Origin: Sipunculus nudus
Lineage: Eukaryota > Annelida > Sipuncula > Golfingiida > Sipunculidae
DNA: 64,000 nucleotides
Reading direction: 5' to 3'
Assembly: GCA_026874595.1 (NCBI GenBank)
Contig: JAPPUL010000087.1
Coordinates: 42,480-106,479 of the forward strand
In this document: positions 1 to 7,732 of the stretch, piece after piece
How positions within the stretch are numbered: the first letter of the stretch is position 1
Layout of the letters: each line of letters opens with the position of its first letter
Notes under the pieces: model-generated
What the model saw: the letters and a program-made list of their open reading frames with translations, nothing else
The model's database searches: none
Told to the model about the DNA's origin: nothing
Made by a program: the position numbers and the translations under genes

Positions 1-523
1 TAACATTAACTTCATTAGAAAGTAATGTCGCTCCATGCTTGCCTATCATATAAGACCTTTTTAAATCATCTTTATATAAATACTTTGTTTGCTTATATAT
101 CTTGTCTACTACCTCTAAGGCTACTTTACCCTCAGCTATTACATCCGCAACTTGCGATATCCCCCAAAACAAATTTACTGCCGTTGGACGCGTCCCCTTT
201 AAATACTTTATAACCTTAGTCGCTTCGTCTTTAAATCTTTTATAATCCATCCCTACTAAGTCTTTTACTCCAAGATATACTCCATACGCTCCAACTATTC
301 CCAACGCCGGGGCTCCCCTAACTGATAAACGCTTTATTGCCTTGCCAAGTTCTTTATAATTACTTATTTCAAGTATTACTTCCTCTTGCGGTAACCTAGT
401 TTGATCTAATAACTTTATAACTTCCCTATCAAAAGAAAGCGTATTTATCTTTTTAAGACCTTCTGGAACTTCTACTTTTTCTTCCTTTTGCCCCTCTATT
501 TCTCCCTCTATCCCTCCAAACAC
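1..523 (-). CDS. mtnA: Methylthioribose-1-phosphate isomerase, N-terminal part (runs off the window)
   Basis: MtnA converts 5-methylthioribose-1-phosphate to the ribulose form in the methionine salvage pathway, in the cytoplasm. About 174 residues are visible. The family motifs RGAPALGIVGAYG and RPTAVNLFW are present in the usual order. I place the start at a GTG (521-523), preceded by a GGAG ribosome site. It overlaps the 3' end of the upstream glycosyltransferase gene by 16 bp, which suggests translational coupling. The first ~20 residues are a Glu/Gly-rich extension before the conserved region. The C-terminus lies outside the window, so completeness cannot be judged. The translation initiation factor eIF2B-like relatives are the only real alternative family. 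Confidence 0.85.
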   Translation of the reverse strand, partial: MFGGIEGEIEGQKEEKVEVPEGLKKINTLSFDREVIKLLDQTRLPQEEVILEISNYKELGKAIKRLSVRGAPALGIVGAYGVYLGVKDLVGMDYKRFKDEATKVIKYLKGTRPTAVNLFWGISQVADVIAEGKVALEVVDKIYKQTKYLYKDDLKRSYMIGKHGATLLSNEVNV

Positions 524-1320
524 TCAACTTCTCCTCTTAATACCGTTTTATACATTAAAATATATAGTAAATAATATATTACAAAAAAAGGATATAATAT
601 CATCCTCCTCCGAAAGAATCCTACATCACCCTCCTGTCCAGCTAGAAAGCTTATCTCGTTACTTAGTCCTATACATACACTGCTTTTAAAAAAATCTTTA
701 TTCCGATTTATCCATACATCATGTTTATACACTCCAAGATCTACCAACAGTATAGTCGGCCCTATCTTCTTTATCTTTTCAAGTATTGCATCCCCTTCCT
801 TCTTTAACTGCTCCTCTGAATGTATTGCTAGTATCGTTGTCTCTGGGAAACTTTGTTTTATATATTTATTTATATATATTCCATGTTTTGGCTTGCCGCC
901 TATTAAAAAAAAACGAGACTTGCTCTTTATTAGATTCTTCATCAAGATTACACTCAAATGTAGTCGCCCTTCCCTAATTAAATGTTCCTTTAAAAGCTCT
1001 CGTCGCCTCTCTATTTCTAAATATCCAGACCCTTTAACTCCTTCCTTTCTATAACTATTTGTCTCATGAAACTTACCCTTACCAAGCCCTATAACCCCTA
1101 AACCCCAAGTGAATACATTACCTATCGGAATAACCATTGTCGAGTTTTCATTAAATATCTTACGGAGTCGCTTACTAAAGCACATCTTTACAAATACTCT
1201 AAGATCTAGTAATACTATATGCGCATATTCCCTTCTATCTATTAGTTCCTTTATCTTTATATATAATTCCTCAAGCGGTAATATTGTAAACGTTATCACA
1301 TTTTGGATCTTAAGACGCAT
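508..1320 (-). CDS. Divergent WecG/TagA/CpsF-family glycosyltransferase
   Basis: This 270-residue protein resembles the WecG/TagA/CpsF glycosyltransferases, which add an N-acetylmannosamine-type sugar to lipid-linked intermediates at the inner face of the membrane. The support is the C-terminal half: a FLIGGKP segment near residue 137, then a LLVDLGVYKHDVWI segment (the family usually reads VALG.PKQE.WI), then a GLSNEISFLAG segment in place of the usual GVGG.FDFLAG. A hydrophobic stretch follows near the C-terminus. The Pro-Lys-Gln-Glu signature is degraded, so the acceptor or activity may differ. It sits at the end of the cobalamin gene run and overlaps mtnA. The family assignment is moderate and the substrate is unknown. 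Confidence 0.55.
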   Translation of the reverse strand: MRLKIQNVITFTILPLEELYIKIKELIDRREYAHIVLLDLRVFVKMCFSKRLRKIFNENSTMVIPIGNVFTWGLGVIGLGKGKFHETNSYRKEGVKGSGYLEIERRRELLKEHLIREGRLHLSVILMKNLIKSKSRFFLIGGKPKHGIYINKYIKQSFPETTILAIHSEEQLKKEGDAILEKIKKIGPTILLVDLGVYKHDVWINRNKDFFKSSVCIGLSNEISFLAGQEGDVGFFRRRMILYPFFVIYYLLYILMYKTVLRGEVECLEG

Positions 1321-1471
1321 CGATTAGTTAATATATTTTGTTAATATATCCTCTCCTTCCAGAATATAGGAATATAACCATGAACTATAGCATTCACTGT
1401 TTTACTATCTTTAATTCGACCTATTACTCTACAAGTATAATCTTTTATCTTTATTTATTCCGAAAATCTAT

Positions 1472-2170
1472 CTAGCTTGCAAAATCTATTGTTAGCGAAA
1501 GATAGGGGGGCTTGTTACTTACCTGCCCTGCAAAATACTTCTGGCCTTTAAGGCATAAATGCTCAAAATAATATTTCGTTACGTCTGTTTCTATTAACCC
1601 ATTCTTTAATCTATTTCCGCGTACTTTTGGCTTCATAGATACATGGGTTACCTCTTCTTCTCTATACTCTCCACTGTCAGATATAAATAAACCTACATTC
1701 CCAAGACACAACGGTTTTTTTACCAACGAGGATGCATACGAAAATGAAGATATCCCAGATAATACTTCTGTTTTCTCATATATCGTTTTTGATAGCTTCT
1801 TTATATTCTCCAATATATAATAGGCACTGCTGTATATTGCTACGTCGCCTATCGTTACATAACATATATTACTATACCCTTCGCTAAATAAATTTATTAT
1901 GTCTTTTGCCTGCTTCACCCACTCACAACTCTTGTTTTGCATAGTCGTAAGAAGCTCTACTACCTCTGGCATCCGTACAGCATCTACATTATAATATTTA
2001 TCCGCAAACAAGCTCTTTACTATCTGATAAGCCTTTGTCTCTTCTACCTTCCCTCGCCCCGATATCAATATACACTCTGTTTCAAACAAACTCTTTTGTG
2101 CCTTCAATGTCATTAATTCATAATCTCCAGGCCCAAGTGAGACTATTATTAGTTTATTTAATTTATTCAT
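1472..2170 (-). CDS. cbiL: Precorrin-2/cobalt-precorrin-2 C20-methyltransferase
   Basis: A tetrapyrrole methylase of 232 residues, close to the usual CbiL/CobI length. It would transfer a methyl group from SAM to C20 of (cobalt-)precorrin-2 in the corrin ring pathway. The N-terminal SAM-binding motif reads SLGPGDYELMTLKA (family form GVGPGDPELLTLKA). A GDVAIYSSAYYI segment near residue 108 and a GISSFSYASSLVKKPL segment near residue 140 match the conserved central region. It follows cbiK and the cobalt transporter genes on the same strand, which favours the cobalt-first (anaerobic) route. Other corrin methylases share this fold, so the exact ring position is inferred from sequence feel and context. 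Confidence 0.75.
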   Translation of the reverse strand: MNKLNKLIIVSLGPGDYELMTLKAQKSLFETECILISGRGKVEETKAYQIVKSLFADKYYNVDAVRMPEVVELLTTMQNKSCEWVKQAKDIINLFSEGYSNICYVTIGDVAIYSSAYYILENIKKLSKTIYEKTEVLSGISSFSYASSLVKKPLCLGNVGLFISDSGEYREEEVTHVSMKPKVRGNRLKNGLIETDVTKYYFEHLCLKGQKYFAGQVSNKPPYLSLTIDFAS

Positions 2171-2240
2171 TCTTTTATTCTCATGCTTTTAATTTAATTT
2201 GTATCTGCGTTTTAAATATCTTTTACAACAAGCTTTTCTT

Positions 2241-3080
2241 CTAGCACATCTTCGCTATCTCATCCTCTATGTGTTTCTTTATAACTTTACGTACTGACAA
2301 AACCTCAAGTAAATAAAATTTATCCCCGCTCCCTTCAAGAGAACTTGCTGTGCGTACTTTAAATCCTTCCCCCTCCAAAACCTTCGTTAGCAGCTTATCT
2401 ACATCTTTACTAAAGTGGGTTCCGCTTATTAAAAGTAGTGGCACTATTGTTATTTCATTTATTCCCGTCTTTTTGAAACTATTTAACAGGTTAGCCTTCA
2501 AATAGTCAAATGTATAAGCTCCTTCAAGTGCGCATACATAGTTTAAGCTATTTAAGCTATTTAGAAACTCTTTTGTATAACTTATTGCCTGTAACCCCGC
2601 TTGTTCGAAATACGGGGCGCCGTGTACCACATACAAGCACAGCGATTCCTTATTTCGCTCATCTTCTCTTACCCTCGTTGATATGTCATTTAATATCTTA
2701 CTTGTATCACTTGTTTTTGTGAATATTGCCTTTGTTGCTCTTATATTTGCCGGCGAGAAGCTTTTAAACCCTTCTACTATCTTTATACAATATTCATGTT
2801 CGTCTGTTGGATATAAGTTTAACGACAAAACTATTTGTCGCCTGTAGCCTTCTATATCAAGATGGGCCATCGCTTCTATCTGATTCTTATATTCTATTCC
2901 CTTTTTTGCCTTCAGATATCTTAATATCGTTCTCGACGAAAAGGACATATATACATCATAATCTGAAAACTCCTCTTCTATATAACCTTTAAACGATTCG
3001 TAGTGCCTTTCTGCTTCTATTGAACCAAAGGCTGATATTAATATACTTTTATCCTTTTTATAGTGTCTAAACCTTTTCAT
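2241..3080 (-). CDS. cbiK: Sirohydrochlorin cobaltochelatase, CbiK type
   Basis: This 279-residue protein would insert Co2+ into sirohydrochlorin, the entry step of anaerobic cobalamin synthesis. It starts with an ILISAFGS segment, followed by a FSSRTILRYL segment, as in CbiK. The two metal-binding histidines of the family fit His153 in VVHGAP and His222 in SGTHFSKD. There is no signal peptide, so it should be cytoplasmic, unlike the periplasmic CbiK of some sulfate reducers. It lies between the cobalt importer ATPase gene and cbiL, so the operon first imports cobalt and then loads it into the ring. CbiX-type chelatases are shorter or differently arranged, and CbiK fits better. Confidence 0.85.
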   Translation of the reverse strand: MKRFRHYKKDKSILISAFGSIEAERHYESFKGYIEEEFSDYDVYMSFSSRTILRYLKAKKGIEYKNQIEAMAHLDIEGYRRQIVLSLNLYPTDEHEYCIKIVEGFKSFSPANIRATKAIFTKTSDTSKILNDISTRVREDERNKESLCLYVVHGAPYFEQAGLQAISYTKEFLNSLNSLNYVCALEGAYTFDYLKANLLNSFKKTGINEITIVPLLLISGTHFSKDVDKLLTKVLEGEGFKVRTASSLEGSGDKFYLLEVLSVRKVIKKHIEDEIAKMC

Positions 3081-3130
3081 TTATCTTTTTTTCCCTAAAT
3101 ATCTATTTTTATAACTATTTGACTTTTTTT

Positions 3131-3988
3131 TTATACCTTATAGCGTGATGCCAAGCTCCATACCTCCTCTTCTGTCCTCGGAAGCCCTTCTTTCTTTATG
3201 TCATACCACGATAACATCCCTTGTCGCCTAAGACCATGAAATAGTTTTGCAACGTAAGGCTGTTTTAAACCATATCCATTCTCATTTATTTCACTTGCAA
3301 ATATATCTCCTATATCCCCCTCCCCCACTATCTGTCCCCCATCTAACACTAAAAACTTATCTGCATACGCATAGGCAAAATCCATATTATGTGTACTGAA
3401 GATTAAAGTCTTCCCTTCTATATGCAATTTATCAAGCAGTTTATAAAGTTCTTGTTTCCCAACTTCATCTAGGAATACCGTCGGCTCGTCAAATACTATA
3501 ACCTCACTCCCCATAGATATTACACTCGCTATGCATACTCGCTTCTTCTCTCCGTAACTTAATTTATGAATTAAACGTCCTGATAGCTCTTTTATGTTAG
3601 TTCGCTTAAGTGCATCCTCTACCCTCTCCTTTACTAAAGAGCTACTATAACCTAAATTATGAGGACCAAAGGCTACCTCTTCATACACCGTCGGCCCAAA
3701 CATATGTATATCCGGATCTTGAAACACAAACCCAACTTTTCTCCGCAATTCACGAAGTCCATCCTTTTTATACCTTATCTTCTCACCGCAATATAATATT
3801 TGTCCGCTTGAGGGTTTTAAAAGTCCATTTAAATGTTTTAATAATGTCGTTTTGCCACTCCCATTTAATCCTATAACGCAAACCCTATCCCCTGCCTTTA
3901 TCTTTGTACTCACTCCCTTAAGTACTTCCTCCCCCATTTTGTAACTATATGATATATCCTCAAGTTCGAATATATTAACATCTTGCAT
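3131..3988 (-). CDS. cbiO: Cobalt ECF transporter ATP-binding protein
   Basis: The ATPase subunit of the CbiMNQO cobalt importer, 285 residues. The ABC motifs appear in order: Walker A GLNGSGKT (40-47), Q-loop Gln90 in VFQDPD, signature LSYGEKKRV (143-151, usual LSGGQ), Walker B VIVFDEP (163-169) and the switch His200. The signature is slightly altered (LSYGE) but keeps Ser and Gly. A C-terminal extension of about 60 residues follows the nucleotide-binding domain. The gene is directly downstream of cbiQ and cbiMN on the same strand and should be transcribed with them from the riboswitch-controlled promoter near 7420-7448. Confidence 0.9.
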   Translation of the reverse strand: MQDVNIFELEDISYSYKMGEEVLKGVSTKIKAGDRVCVIGLNGSGKTTLLKHLNGLLKPSSGQILYCGEKIRYKKDGLRELRRKVGFVFQDPDIHMFGPTVYEEVAFGPHNLGYSSSLVKERVEDALKRTNIKELSGRLIHKLSYGEKKRVCIASVISMGSEVIVFDEPTVFLDEVGKQELYKLLDKLHIEGKTLIFSTHNMDFAYAYADKFLVLDGGQIVGEGDIGDIFASEINENGYGLKQPYVAKLFHGLRRQGMLSWYDIKKEGLPRTEEEVWSLASRYKV

Positions 3989-4054
3989 CTATTTATTTAC
4001 CTTATTTGCCTTATTTGCCTTATCTGCCTTAAACCGCTTACTTAAACCTATTAT

Positions 4055-4834
4055 TTACATATAATTTCTAACAAATATCCAAAACATCAGTATCATCCCT
4101 ATTACCGTAACGCGCATCATAGAAAAATTATAACTCCTATTATTTAAAAGCATTATCTTACCCGAATACACCCGCGACTCAAGTACTTCCTCTATGCCAT
4201 GCATCCCTTTGTATAAGTTATAAAACAAGCTATATATCAGTTTAGAAAATGTCCTCAGGCTATTTATATATCCATTATAACCAAGACGAGCCTTTTGAGA
4301 TTGTATTGTATTATATATGATTTTATACATCATAAACATATAGTGATAAGTAAGAACAAGTAGCTCAAGTAATAACCCTGGGACCCGAGCTCGTTTTAGC
4401 AAATACATTATATCCATAAAGGGTGTTGTTAGTATTACAAAAAATAAACTGAATATACAAGATAAAGCCTTTAAAAGCGTAAGTAGCCCTTGCTTTAGAC
4501 CTGTTTCTAAAAGCACTACAATATATGTTTCATTTATCAGGACACTGTAGATAAACGATATGTCTTTGGATAATGGCACTTTGTATACTCCTAATATCAA
4601 AGGGAGTATTCCAAGTATTAAAAAACCTTTAGAGACCAAAAAAAGTCCAACCAAACCTCTTATTGGAAACCCTACCGACAGTATTAAAACCATTGTGAAT
4701 AATAGGACTAGTAGCGGCATTAGTAGATTATTGCTTGTAAGCGATAGTAACAAAAAGCCTAAGGACACAAATACTTTCTCAAAGGGATGTATGTCGCTTA
4801 TTTTATTAGTATACGAAAAATCTATAAAATACAA
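4055..4834 (-). CDS. cbiQ: Cobalt ECF transporter transmembrane protein
   Basis: The 259-residue membrane-coupling (T) subunit of the cobalt importer. It has several long hydrophobic segments in the first ~130 residues and again at the C-terminus. In the cytoplasmic region an SQKARLGYNGY segment and an LESRVYSGK segment correspond to the two short Ala-Arg-Gly type helices that couple CbiQ to the ATPase; in typical CbiQ these read A.ARG and A..ARG, so they are degenerate here. It lies between cbiMN (27 bp upstream) and cbiO. The identity rests as much on gene order as on sequence. Confidence 0.8.
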   Translation of the reverse strand: MYFIDFSYTNKISDIHPFEKVFVSLGFLLLSLTSNNLLMPLLVLLFTMVLILSVGFPIRGLVGLFLVSKGFLILGILPLILGVYKVPLSKDISFIYSVLINETYIVVLLETGLKQGLLTLLKALSCIFSLFFVILTTPFMDIMYLLKRARVPGLLLELLVLTYHYMFMMYKIIYNTIQSQKARLGYNGYINSLRTFSKLIYSLFYNLYKGMHGIEEVLESRVYSGKIMLLNNRSYNFSMMRVTVIGMILMFWIFVRNYM

Positions 4835-4861
4835 TCTATCACCTAAACTATCTAGCTCCTC

Positions 4862-5929
4862 TTAGTCTCTTTTTTGTCTTCTTCTTTTGTCTTCTTCTTT
4901 TGCTCCTTCTTTGCCTACACCACAACGCATTATATAATAGGCTATAAAACCAAAACTCACTATACCTATAATCAAAAACATTATCCCTTCATAACTCCTT
5001 GGAATACTTATAAAATCGCTAAACCATACTTCATAATCCGGATTTAAAGTCTCTACCATCCCCATTGCCCTATCATCTAGACCTACACTAAGCGCACTCT
5101 CAGACAAGATGAAATAAGGCATTATAATTATTATAAGTGCGGCAAAACATGCTACCAAACCCTTATTTAATGAATACATTCCTCTTTCTTTGTAACTGTT
5201 TGAGCCAAGCTTACTAATTAAATCTAAATCATCTCTTCTATATTTAAGAAGCATATCTACCGCAAATAACGTTATAAAACCCTCTACAACTGCTATTGGA
5301 AATTGTGTTACCATAAATACGGATAAGAACTTGTATGTTGAAGACAAATAAGAACCTGTTATTACGTCTGGATAGGCAAGTCCAAGCTGTAATGAGCTTG
5401 AGACGTAGGTAAATATATCACATAAAAATACTGTCAAAAAGATATTAACACGCAGCGGCAAAAGCTTTCGAGACAGGATAAACACATGTATGGCATATGC
5501 CAAAAATGGAGCAAATATTCCCATAGAAAAGACATTTGCTCCTAAAGTCGTTATCCCCCCATGCCCAACCAATATCACGTGTAAGAATAATACTATTAAG
5601 CTTGATATACTCATTACAAAAGGGCCAACAAGCAATACACCAAGTCCTATCCCTGTCGGATGTGTTGTGCTGCCCATTATAGAAGGTATTTTTAAGGAGG
5701 ATACAAATAACACAAATACTGTTATAAAAACAAAAAATAGTTTAGATTTTATATCATAATTTATGTTGTTCTTTAGATTAGTAAAGGCCCATACTATAAA
5801 TGGGATTGTAACTATATACCAAAATATCGACCATTCTACCGGGAGAAAACCTTCTGCTATATGCATTGCATAGCCATCCTCTCCTACCACTAGAAAGAAT
5901 AATATAAAACATAAGGCCTTTACGAGCAC
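4862..5929 (-). CDS. cbiMN: Cobalt transport protein CbiM fused to CbiN
   Basis: This 355-residue protein joins the substrate-binding subunit CbiM (about residues 22-240) to CbiN (about 250-340). A hydrophobic signal segment precedes MHIAEGFLP at 22-30. In the family the mature protein begins with Met-His and these residues coordinate cobalt, so cleavage just before Met22 is expected. A GSTTHPTGIGLG segment carries the second conserved metal-site histidine. The CbiN part shows a LDDRAMGMVETLNPDYEVWF segment, matching the ADD.A...I..I.P.YEPWF pattern, and a last membrane helix. The tail is Lys/Arg/Glu-rich. The fusion fits the absence of a separate cbiN in the operon. It is the second gene after the riboswitch. 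Confidence 0.9.
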   Translation of the reverse strand: MLVKALCFILFFLVVGEDGYAMHIAEGFLPVEWSIFWYIVTIPFIVWAFTNLKNNINYDIKSKLFFVFITVFVLFVSSLKIPSIMGSTTHPTGIGLGVLLVGPFVMSISSLIVLFLHVILVGHGGITTLGANVFSMGIFAPFLAYAIHVFILSRKLLPLRVNIFLTVFLCDIFTYVSSSLQLGLAYPDVITGSYLSSTYKFLSVFMVTQFPIAVVEGFITLFAVDMLLKYRRDDLDLISKLGSNSYKERGMYSLNKGLVACFAALIIIIMPYFILSESALSVGLDDRAMGMVETLNPDYEVWFSDFISIPRSYEGIMFLIIGIVSFGFIAYYIMRCGVGKEGAKEEDKRRRQKRD

Positions 5930-5948
5930 AAGTTATAACCCTATTATC

Positions 5949-7025
5949 TTAAAAGTAAAATAAGTGGTCCGGCAAGGTAAACCTTAAAAATATTCCAAGA
6001 CCTATACTATATCCATTAATCTCATTAAGCACATCAACATCATAATATCCCTCAAAACCTACTTCAAACCCGTCAAACGGCTTGTATTTTGCCATAACAC
6101 CAAATCTAAGTGGAGGATCAAATGTACCAACAGATAATGTCCCAACTCCCGGAAGCAATACACTCTCTTCACCCTTTTTTCTTACTATATAACTGCCATA
6201 AGCTCCCGCATCAAATTTATCTCCTATATATGCTCCCTCAAACCTAAGCACTATTACCCGCGGGGCTACCACTGCAAATAGATAATGCGCATTCTTTTGT
6301 TTAAATACAAACTCAGCTGCTATGCTATAAAAAGCATCTACTATTGCAAGTGTATCTGTATCATTATCTAAAGCACCTTCTATATTCATATTTGAGGTGA
6401 AGGATGCATTAAACATAAATGTAAGATTCTCTCCTATATAATTTGCATGTATATAAGCAAAATAATTCTTTGGCCTTACAAACCACTTTGACCCATCAGA
6501 TGGCTTTGTCCCATCAAATGCATTGTAAAACCCAAACCCCACTCTAACCACGTCCCCATACTTAAACCCAAGCTGTATTGCTGTTGCACTTGCTGAACCA
6601 TAGGAAATAATATGATTATTTTGATGCACAAAAGGTGAGTTATCCTCCGTTATCGACGTTTCAAGTGTATAAGCTCCCACCTTTGTGAAGAACGGCACTG
6701 TCTTCGAAAAGGTTATCTCCCCAAATGCACCGTCTATTCCAAATGTATGATTATCCCCTGCTATATCACTTGCATAATTTGCACTGAAGTGTAAAAGCAT
6801 ATATTCTGTTATCTCAGCCTCAAGACCTAGTACTGCTTTATAGATTGAGAAATTTACCTCATGTTTTTTAGCCTGGTGTAGATTTACAGAGCCTAGGGTA
6901 TCAAGCGCTAAGATAGGCTTTATATGTCCTATCTTCTTCTTGCTTTCTTGGCTAAATCCGTTTTGTCCACAGAGCAACACCGCTACTAAGGCAATAAATA
7001 CCACCATTTGATATTTTAGTTTCAT
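5949..7025 (-). CDS. Outer-membrane beta-barrel protein, first gene of the cobalamin-riboswitch operon
   Basis: A 358-residue secreted protein. I chose the ATG at 7023-7025 because GGGAGGAG (7032-7039 on this strand) lies just upstream and a classical signal peptide starts there, ending near GQNGFSQ. An ATG/other start 36 bp further up would add a charged leader. The mature part alternates short hydrophobic stretches with Gly/Asn/Asp turns and ends in an aromatic residue (LFYF), as outer-membrane barrels do. It has no TonB box or plug domain that I can see, so it is not BtuB-like. The overall look is like porins of the LbtU/outer-membrane siderophore-porin kind, but this is weak. Its place before cbiMN suggests passage of cobalt or a corrinoid. 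Confidence 0.65.
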   Translation of the reverse strand: MKLKYQMVVFIALVAVLLCGQNGFSQESKKKIGHIKPILALDTLGSVNLHQAKKHEVNFSIYKAVLGLEAEITEYMLLHFSANYASDIAGDNHTFGIDGAFGEITFSKTVPFFTKVGAYTLETSITEDNSPFVHQNNHIISYGSASATAIQLGFKYGDVVRVGFGFYNAFDGTKPSDGSKWFVRPKNYFAYIHANYIGENLTFMFNASFTSNMNIEGALDNDTDTLAIVDAFYSIAAEFVFKQKNAHYLFAVVAPRVIVLRFEGAYIGDKFDAGAYGSYIVRKKGEESVLLPGVGTLSVGTFDPPLRFGVMAKYKPFDGFEVGFEGYYDVDVLNEINGYSIGLGIFLRFTLPDHLFYF

Positions 7026-7066
7026 TTTAAACTCCTCCCAAATTTTTTTAAAATATCTCACTCTTA

Positions 7067-7108
7067 AATTCTAATATTTATAAAACTTTATCTATAAACA
7101 TTAGAATT
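7067..7108 (-). promoter_or_regulatory. Long hairpin in the operon leader, just before the ribosome site
   Basis: Two 16-nt arms (7067-7082 and 7093-7108) pair at 15 of 16 positions plus one G-U pair in the minus-strand RNA, with a 10-nt loop. It lies between the riboswitch core and the Shine-Dalgarno sequence of the outer-membrane protein gene. No U-run follows, so it is not a standard terminator. It may be part of the expression platform or protect the mRNA. Confidence 0.5.
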
Positions 7109-7169
7109 ACCACAGCTTATGTGTAATTTTATTTGCAATTAGTCTGTTGTGATTTGATTTTCATACACA

Positions 7170-7365
7170 AAGCCTCAGTAATTACAAACGGGTACGAGAA
7201 ACTTTACTTAAGAAATTAGGTGAAATATGCGTATCTGACTTTTACAGTTACCCGTTAGCGAGGAAATTCCATCCTTCTTCCGCACAAAATTCACTAAACT
7301 TGCTTAATTTATTTTATTGTGTCGTAAGCCTTATTAAACGTTTCACTTGAACTAAACTCTCCATA
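7170..7365 (-). promoter_or_regulatory. Probable cobalamin riboswitch
   Basis: Read on the minus strand, the core holds GGAA-GAA-GGATG-GAATTTCC (about 7262-7282), matching the GGGAA..GGTG..A.TCC element; then CGGGTAACTGTAA, matching the CCCGC.ACTGT element (ACTGT at 7244-7248); then AAGTCAGATACGC (7229-7241), matching the B12 box AGCCAGGAGACC. An 8-nt segment in the putative L5 loop (7249-7256) is exactly complementary to a downstream segment (7187-7194), as expected for the L5-L13 kissing loop. A GTTTAATAAGG segment upstream fits the 5' element. It lies between a good promoter and a cobalt/corrin operon. Exact ends are approximate. Ligand identity rests on motif match and context. Confidence 0.72.
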
Positions 7366-7419
7366 CAACTCTGAAACTCTCCATGCAAGGCAATAAAGGC
7401 AATTAAAACTGAAAAATTA

Positions 7420-7448
7420 AATATACTCTCATTAGTCAAATACGTCAA
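7420..7448 (-). promoter_or_regulatory. Sigma-70-type promoter for the cobalt/cobalamin operon
   Basis: On the minus strand there is TTGACG (7443-7448) as -35, a 17-bp spacer, and TATATT (7420-7425) as -10. Each box has five of six consensus bases. Transcription would begin near 7413 and give a leader of about 390 nt that contains the riboswitch. Confidence 0.65.
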
Positions 7449-7516
7449 TAGATTTTCCGAAAAATATAGCCTTTGTTCATTAACATTCTTTAGTATAGCA
7501 ATTTGGAGATGATTTT

Positions 7517-7687
7517 ATGCAAAATAACAAAGATATTCCCATAAATATTCACATAGAAGGCTTTTTAGGTAATACTAAATTCCAAAATCATAGTAATGTT
7601 TATCTTTCTTTAGATAAAATCGATGTTGACCAAATCATTCGATCTATTAAAATCAAAGACAATTTAAGCTTTTATGACAAAAAATAA
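7517..7687 (+). CDS. Small protein of unknown function, 56 residues
   Basis: An ATG-initiated frame with a TTGGAG ribosome site about 9 bp upstream and a terminator-like hairpin just after the stop. The protein is charged and Asn/Ile/Asp-rich (begins MQNNKDIPIN, ends SFYDKK), with no cysteines, no membrane segment and no motif I recognise. It is transcribed divergently from the cobalamin operon. Base use is like other plus-strand genes nearby, which supports real coding. I cannot assign a function. Confidence 0.5.
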   Translation: MQNNKDIPINIHIEGFLGNTKFQNHSNVYLSLDKIDVDQIIRSIKIKDNLSFYDKK

Positions 7688-7700
7688 AAGCTTACTTTTT

Positions 7701-7732
7701 TTAAGTTTAGATTATTTTAAACTTAAGTTTTT
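7701..7732 (+). terminator. Rho-independent terminator-like hairpin
   Basis: Two perfect 9-bp arms, TTAAGTTTA (7701-7709) and TAAACTTAA (7718-7726), with an 8-nt loop are followed by GTTTTT on the plus strand. It fits termination of the small gene at 7517-7687 and overlaps the last codons of the convergent fusion gene. The stem is AT-only, so it is weak. Confidence 0.5.

Noticed and set aside
7140-7290. Cobalamin-riboswitch-like motifs also readable on the plus strand (GGTGAAATATGCG, AGCGAGGAAATTCC)
   Set aside because: The minus strand gives the ordered core, an ACTGT element, a B12 box, a promoter and the right genes downstream; the plus-strand match is a partial mirror of the same stems.
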